Of a stretch of DNA of 64,000 nucleotides, positions 58,371 to 64,000 are shown in pieces. Where the stretch lies: the NCBI GenBank assembly GCA_907163375.1, contig CAJQUW010007811.1:1-64000 (forward strand), given 5' to 3'. Position 1 is the stretch's first letter, and every line of letters starts with the position of its first letter. The translations under genes were made by a program, and so were the position numbers. The notes beneath the pieces were generated by a model. It was not told where the DNA came from and ran no database searches. It saw only the letters and a program-made list of their open reading frames with translations. This DNA comes from Prostheceraeus crozeri. Its lineage: Eukaryota; Platyhelminthes; Polycladida; Euryleptidae.

Positions 58371-59356
58371 CTGAAGAAAAGATGGAAAACCGAAGATAGG
58401 ATACATGGAACATAATTGAAAAATAATGATACTCGAATATCAAAGTGATTTCAAGAAATTATAGAATTCAAACTGAGCGAATCGAAAATTTTGATTAGTG
58501 AGGACAGATAAACCCATATGCATTGCAAATCAAACTATCTTCTTCTGTGACTAATTTCACCTTATAAACCCTCACCGCACCCTCAATCTAGAAATGTAAA
58601 ATCGCGTTTCAATTCTATGGAAAATTTAAATTACGCAATTAAATTCGGGTTCAATGTACAGACCCGGCATGGTGTGGGACCTCGCCATGACTTTACATGC
58701 GAAGTGGAACAAACACAGGGAACATGCATGTTGACGAAGTCATTCGTAAATCCTCAAAACGAATGTTCATTTTGTGGAACCTCAGGAGAGCATGATGTCC
58801 ACCACAGCTTATATTCAATGTCTCTGTTGCTCTATTCGCCCATGACTTCTGTATGCCTATCCGGCCTTTTGTAATGCTCCAAAATATTTGAAAAATGTAT
58901 TAATTCGGGTTGAAGTGCGGATGCTACGAATTATAATATTGGTGATCAATGTTCTCCCAAGCTCATGGAAATTTTTAAATCAATAAGCTGCAAACTCTCC
59001 AGACAAATAATATACTATCCGAATCATCCCCCACGCTCTATGTTGGAACAAAGAGACATCACACTAAGAAATACATGTCATCTGCGGACACCCTTTGCTT
59101 TTATTTGACCTATTGTATCTTTATATTCACTAACTTCCTCTTGAATTGTCATGCAAATGAGTCAAATAAAGCTCTGAAATTATTATTATCAATATTCTTC
59201 TACTATGATTTTATGGTTAGAACGTTTCAGTTATGCTCCATACGTTTGACTTGTACGAAAGATCATACTGTGCAATATTCACACCCATGTTGCATGAAAA
59301 AGGCATGAGGAATTCATAGCACGATCCTGTTGTTAATTCATGGTGACAGCGCTACA
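58371..59356. other. Kinesin intron, nothing recognised
   Basis: No supported coding or mobile features. From about 59200 the sequence carries CATACG and GAATTCATAG words that belong to the inverted-repeat region described next. Confidence 0.45.
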
Positions 59357-59364
59357 CTCCAAAC

Positions 59365-59620
59365 CATAGAAATTGACAACAATAAAACCTCTAGAATGGA
59401 AATTAAGCTTCATGCAATGCACAATAACGGCACATAAATCGCACGCATTTTCACTTAGATGCACCTGCCAACGTCTGCATCATTGGGTTAGAATCAGTCA
59501 CATGAGTAAATCGAAGCTTTTAATTGGTGGTTCATGCCCCAACTTAGTTCCCCCGGATGTGCCGCGACCTTGAGTCAATTTCCATTCTGGCCAACTTCAG
59601 ATAAACAGTTTATTTCTATG
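59365..59620. mobile_element. 256-bp hAT-type MITE (CATAGAAAT ends), copy 2
   Basis: The ends CATAGAAAT and ATTTCTATG lie between perfect 8-bp duplications CTCCAAAC (59357-59364; 59621-59628). It is the same length as, and inverted relative to, 49046-49301. Confidence 0.94.
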
Positions 59621-59689
59621 CTCCAAACACATGATTTCACGTAAAATCATACTATGCTGAATTCATACCCATTTCATACTGTATTAAAA

Positions 59690-60290
59690 ATATATGGGAA
59701 TTTTATAGTATATGATTTTACTATGAATTCCTAGTGAAAGTGTAGCATTCATTTCATATGTACGATAATCTTACAGATGATTAATACGCAAACTTATGCT
59801 ATGTAATATTCATACCCATTTCATACTTTTGCAAAAAGCCATGATAAGTTTGTAGTTTGACCATGCTATGTTTTGTGTGATAAATCAAAGATTTTCGAAC
59901 ACGGGAAATAACTCGACCAAGCGAAACCTTAGACTTATATCCATCAATAAAAGCCAGAATGACAAAATTCGAAATTTTCAAAATTCACATCATCAGCGCA
60001 TCTAGTGAAACAAAATTATATCGACGCTAGATATGTGAATACAAAAAATAGATTTTTGTTTAAGCAGGCTTGAGGTTTTGCTTAGTTAGGTTATTTCTCG
60101 TTTTCAAAATCTATTGATTTCTCACTAGATCATAGTGAGATTGAACAGCAAAATTAATACTTTTTCCTAGCGGGATTAAACGGGTATGAATATTGCATGG
60201 CATGATTTTGCCCAAAAATCATCTGCAGAAGCATACATATGTCACGCTTTCACTAGGAGCTCATAGTAAAACCATACGATGAAATTAACA
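59690..60290. mobile_element. Probable MITE with about 100-bp inverted ends (CCTAGTGAAAG)
   Basis: TTTTACTATGAATTCCTAGT then GAAAGTGTAGC (59715-59750) is mirrored by GTCACGCTTTCACTAGGAGC then TCATAGTAAAA (60240-60271). The match continues inward through TATTCATACCC. Related words recur at 59200-59350, so the full structure may be larger. No target duplication was found and no coding content is present. Confidence 0.5.
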
Positions 60291-61647
60291 AACCGGTACC
60301 TTCCTAAGTATACAAAGGCACGTTCTTGGCATTCGAGGGCATCTTCTTTGCATCTCCGTTTGTGTATCAATGAGAAAAGCTAACTTAAATATTAAAAATA
60401 ATTGCAAGTAGAAAGAAGTTAGAAGTTTTCCCTGTCAACATCTTTCTTATTCAAGGCATAATCCAAGCACTGATATAATTCGATGAAGCCCGAAGATAAA
60501 AATACGAGAGAAGTCCCACAGTTTCTTTATATTTGTATTAGAAAACGGGAAACCTTTCGCGACAGTTGTAATTTCGCGAAATGCGTTCAATTCGCAATTT
60601 TTTTCAGTTTCTATTCGACAATTCTGTGTATGACTCTGCTTTTAAACTTCATAATTACTTATTGCCAAACAAATATTTATGCGGCAAAAGATATTCTAAA
60701 AGAAATGAAGAAGATTGAAGAGCGGAAATACCAAAAACGGATTAGCGAGATATCTGCTAGAGCAAACCTCTAACTATCACATGATGCAGCCTAAAAAGCC
60801 AAATCGGTCCCTTGGAATCTAGGAGGCAAGTTTTGAAGTGGCTTGCGATGCACAACAAATTGGCCGATGTGAATCGGTATGTGAGGAATGTCGCGATCCG
60901 CTTCAACTCAAGGTTGGGAGACAATCTAATTAATTTGTAAATTACAGGAAACTAATCTTAATTATTTTTCATGACTCTGCACATGTCCAGAAATCGGATA
61001 AGGCTGTTGGAGTAGATGAATGAAGCTGTATAGGATTGCCTGAATATGCTTTTGGCTCTAGCTAGTCGAGTACAAAAAATCAGAAAACAATTCAAACATT
61101 CAATCCCTAGGATATGAACTAAAACATCCTACATGAGATGAAAGCAGGAAACCGAACCTCGGTCATAGTGTTCACTCTAATCAAGTCTCAGGATGGCCCT
61201 GAACATCAATGTAATGGTTGTCGAACTGCTGACATTATGGCCGAAATCATCGGTGTAATAAATCATCATTGAATTGCTGTTTCAAGGACCTCTAGCTCAA
61301 CATCGCCAAAATTCGTGAAAATGTGACTGTATGGCACATGAAATTTCTGTTGAAAGGCTATCAAAAACTTTTGATTACCTCGTAAGCTACCTTTTCCAGC
61401 GAATCTGGGATATTTCTATCGCAGCAGTTTGCATACATATAGATAACAGATGAAACAATTTAGGTCACTGAAAAGTGAACTGCAGTATTTTAGTCAGCAA
61501 ATAGAAAGCTTTTAGAGACTGCTCACTAAATATGACCAGTTGGGAGCCCTGGTCCAACCTGCAAGAAAACCTACCTAACCTACCTGCTCCTGACCTGACT
61601 ACCAAACTTTATTTCGAGACACATTTTCGCACCTTGGCAACTCTACT

Positions 61648-61665
61648 AATTTATTTCTGTGCGGG
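61648..61665 (-). repeat. Lone end like the TIRs of elements A and B
   Basis: Reversed, it reads CCCGCACAGAAATAAATT, agreeing with the element B end (CCCGCACGAAAATAAATG) at most positions. No partner was found in the window. Confidence 0.4.
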
Positions 61666-61790
61666 TGTTTCTATTTTGAGTTGCCTTGACATGCAGCTTT
61701 CTTGCTGTGCTTCCTACGTAAACAGGGTGATCACTTCGCTCTTGAGAAAATAGGGACCAACATATACATTGTAGTTGAGCAATTCCATGC

Positions 61791-62179
61791 GTAATAACGT
61801 TACATCGCACGCATTTGCTACATTTCAATAACATTTTTGTAGTAAATGTTACCAGGTTGGCATCGATCTACCGGACAGAATGACTAGCAGATTCCCTGAA
61901 ATTAATGTTTGCATGCTCGATTTGCTTTACCATTCTTTCTTTGTGACGCAATAATCAATTAGGATCAAACGTAAGAACGTTACACGAAATGAGATAAAAT
62001 CTAGGAGTGGTTACTTATGTGAAAAAGTCTGCGAAATGAAAGATTTGATCGATGCCATTATTCCATGATGATCATTTCAGCTTCACAGAAGTTGTTAGAA
62101 TTGAATTCGTGCATTACTCTAGTAGCAATCTTAACAAAGGAAACGTAATAACGTTACAGCTGAAGTGTAATAACGTTAC
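61791..62179. repeat. Four copies of the palindromic word GTAATAACGTTAC
   Basis: Copies at 61791, 61971 (GTAAGAACGTTAC), 62145 and 62167. The word is a near palindrome and is spaced irregularly, with the last two 22 bp apart. Confidence 0.8.
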
Positions 62180-64000
62180 ACGTACGAAATCAGGATTTAC
62201 ATTTGGTTCAGGTGAAAGTTATTTCGGCTTCACATGCACCACTGAGCTTCACTACAACACTTTAAAGTCTTCCTATGCTTGCTCGGGGTGTTTCATTCAG
62301 GTGTGTGGTGAGATGTTCCTGCCGTACTACTGATAAAAGTAGGCAGTAGTGATGAAGGTATTTTTCTTTCAAATATTTTGAAAATGCTCTTTCTTGGGAA
62401 ATAGTTGATGAATGCAAATTTTTCCTCGCCATTCAAATTGATTTCACAAGTTCTTGTAGACACACTTAATTCAAAATAGTTAAGAACTAATACAAATATA
62501 TTGGCTTAACAAACAGCTCGACATTCCGGAGATATCCTAATGGTTACATTATCGGCTTATATGTTTAAGTCCACCCCTACATATTTCAATTGATGCTAAT
62601 AATCTGCTGCGTATGACACGACATTAATAATAAAACTAGTTCGCTAGATTCAAACTTTGATCAATCTCAAATTATGTGCTGTACGAACACAATCGAACGG
62701 TTACGTCGGCAGATTCCCCATCGGATGAGGCCTACATGATCAAAGGCATCAACTATAAGAAATGGATTCGATGTATTTGCACTACACTAGAGTATCCCAG
62801 AGAATAGTCATGAAATCAGGATTCGCATTGATCAAAGTGAAATGTACCTTGGGAGTATCTGAGGCATTCAACTTTTGCATTCTTGCAAACTCAGTGACTG
62901 ATCTCACCAACACTTTGCGAAACGTGTGATGATGACCACAAAGCGATTTAACACCGATGCTTTCCTACATTCGAACTACATTTTTCATGAGTGAAATCCT
63001 TCTGAATTTCAGACAAGCATGATGCCTGATATTTCAGGAAAACTCTTTTCTACAGGATGGTCTGTTTATAGCTCGAGCTTTCAACTCACTTCCTCAGAAA
63101 TTACCTGACATGCGGTTGATAAGTACAGCAGCGTTGATTGCAGTTCAAGAAGTCACAAATACAGTTTTTCAGCTGAGATACGAACACTTCTGCTCTGCCT
63201 TAGCACGACACGGAATGAACTCGAAATGCAAACCGCCTATGTCTAACACGAAATTCGTCAAGATACTTCAATATAAAACAAGAGCTGCACCAGATAAAAG
63301 AAAATGCAAAATAATTGAATTGGATTAAAAATTCTATGGTCGCTGTCATAAGGCAGCAGATATGTTTACATACAAGAAGGCACAGTCATTTTTTATCATG
63401 ATTCGGACAGCATACGTTTTTCCGCAAACGGTTGTAGAATTACCCACTCAGTTTGAGTATCATGATCGCATGACAAATGAGATAGCAATCTGAATGAGGC
63501 CAAGTGCGACTTTGGCTACTGATCAAAGCGCTATTTTTACGAAATGGCCCTAAAAGTCGGTTTCAATCAACCTGTCCCAGGATAAGTCTCATAAAATTTG
63601 AATAACAGAGACGGTCTCAGCAGCATCAAAACTATATGTTTCTCTTGAAATTCTCGTCGGAAAACCAATAGCATCTGACTGCCAGTGGAAGTAGGCCTAC
63701 TTATACCTGGTTTCAAACTCAGAGATTATTAATTTACCGCTTAAAAATTAACAGAAGCATAGGTTTGAGATGCTGCTGATGACGTTTCTGTTATTTGCAT
63801 TTTATCTTGGGACTTTCCTGGGACACTTTAATCAAAACCATTTACGACCATTTCGCACGCGGACTATTTTGACTTGACTCCGTGACTTCAACCGTGCAGC
63901 ACATGCCACTGCTAGGACAATCCACGAACTTATTTCCAACAAATAGGATACTAATATGATTTCAACTTTGTTTATATGGTATAACGGTCTCGATCATATC

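Larger units (their letters stand above)
60291..64000. other. Unrecognised intron or upstream sequence
   Basis: No supported gene. Frames at 60483-60773 and 63050-63328 are open but resemble no family I can name, although the second (FIARAFNSLPQKLP) faintly recalls LINE polymerase tails. The kinesin motor exons were searched for by their P-loop (GQTGSGKT) and switch words and are not here. Confidence 0.4.

Noticed and set aside
63050-63328. Possible LINE polymerase tail
   Set aside because: Only FIARAFNSLP is suggestive and the rest does not fit the family.
1-64000. tRNA, rRNA or other RNA genes
   Set aside because: I looked for the T-loop word GGTTCRANNCC with a plausible cloverleaf and saw none that I could support.

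Overview
The window is AT-rich eukaryotic DNA from an animal, almost certainly an invertebrate. Conserved exons are short, separated by introns of up to about 28 kb with ordinary GT..AG junctions, and most of the sequence is transposon. I cannot name the phylum. Scattered TAGGCCTA and ACCGGT words remind me of marine invertebrate genomes, but that is weak.

The frame of the window is one host gene on the minus strand, a chromokinesin of the KIF4 family. Six exons of its coiled-coil stalk run from 58370 down to 2838, and every junction that can be tested is in phase. The motor-domain exons should lie beyond 64000. The C-terminal exons were not found and should lie below 2838. Nearly everything else sits inside its introns.

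Region by region: 4.35-6.4 kb is a CAGGGCTG-ended element with a 6-bp target duplication, holding a GGGCCC minisatellite, followed by a dead hAT transposase. 7.56-12.17 kb is a Tigger/pogo element, itself hit by a mariner-like element and a 604-bp hAT-type MITE. 12.22-17.83 kb is a transposon with TIRs of over 400 bp and a Cys-rich DDE-like protein I cannot classify, split by a Tc1 element with IR/DR ends. 19.7-27.8 kb is a mariner-like element split by a second copy of the 604-bp MITE and by a young Ty3/gypsy LTR element. 32.3-35.8 kb is a longer copy of the CAGGGCTG element. 37.2-38.5 kb is a third MITE copy with another hAT MITE inside it.

The most unusual part is the 17.6-kb intron at 40.5-58.1 kb. 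It holds two small genes coding for coiled-coil plus BEN-domain proteins, one on each strand. Each lies between inverted CCCGYACGAAAA ends with nearby palindrome-rich arrays of about 62-65 bp period. Without later insertions the two units are about 4.1 and 4.3 kb. I read them, cautiously, as members of an undescribed family of BEN-carrying elements. The first has been hit by a P element whose transposase lacks the THAP domain. In the second, a 49-bp minisatellite has grown inside a coding exon.

The last 6 kb (58-64 kb) is mostly unrecognised intron with a MITE, inverted-repeat segments and a recurring 13-bp palindromic word.
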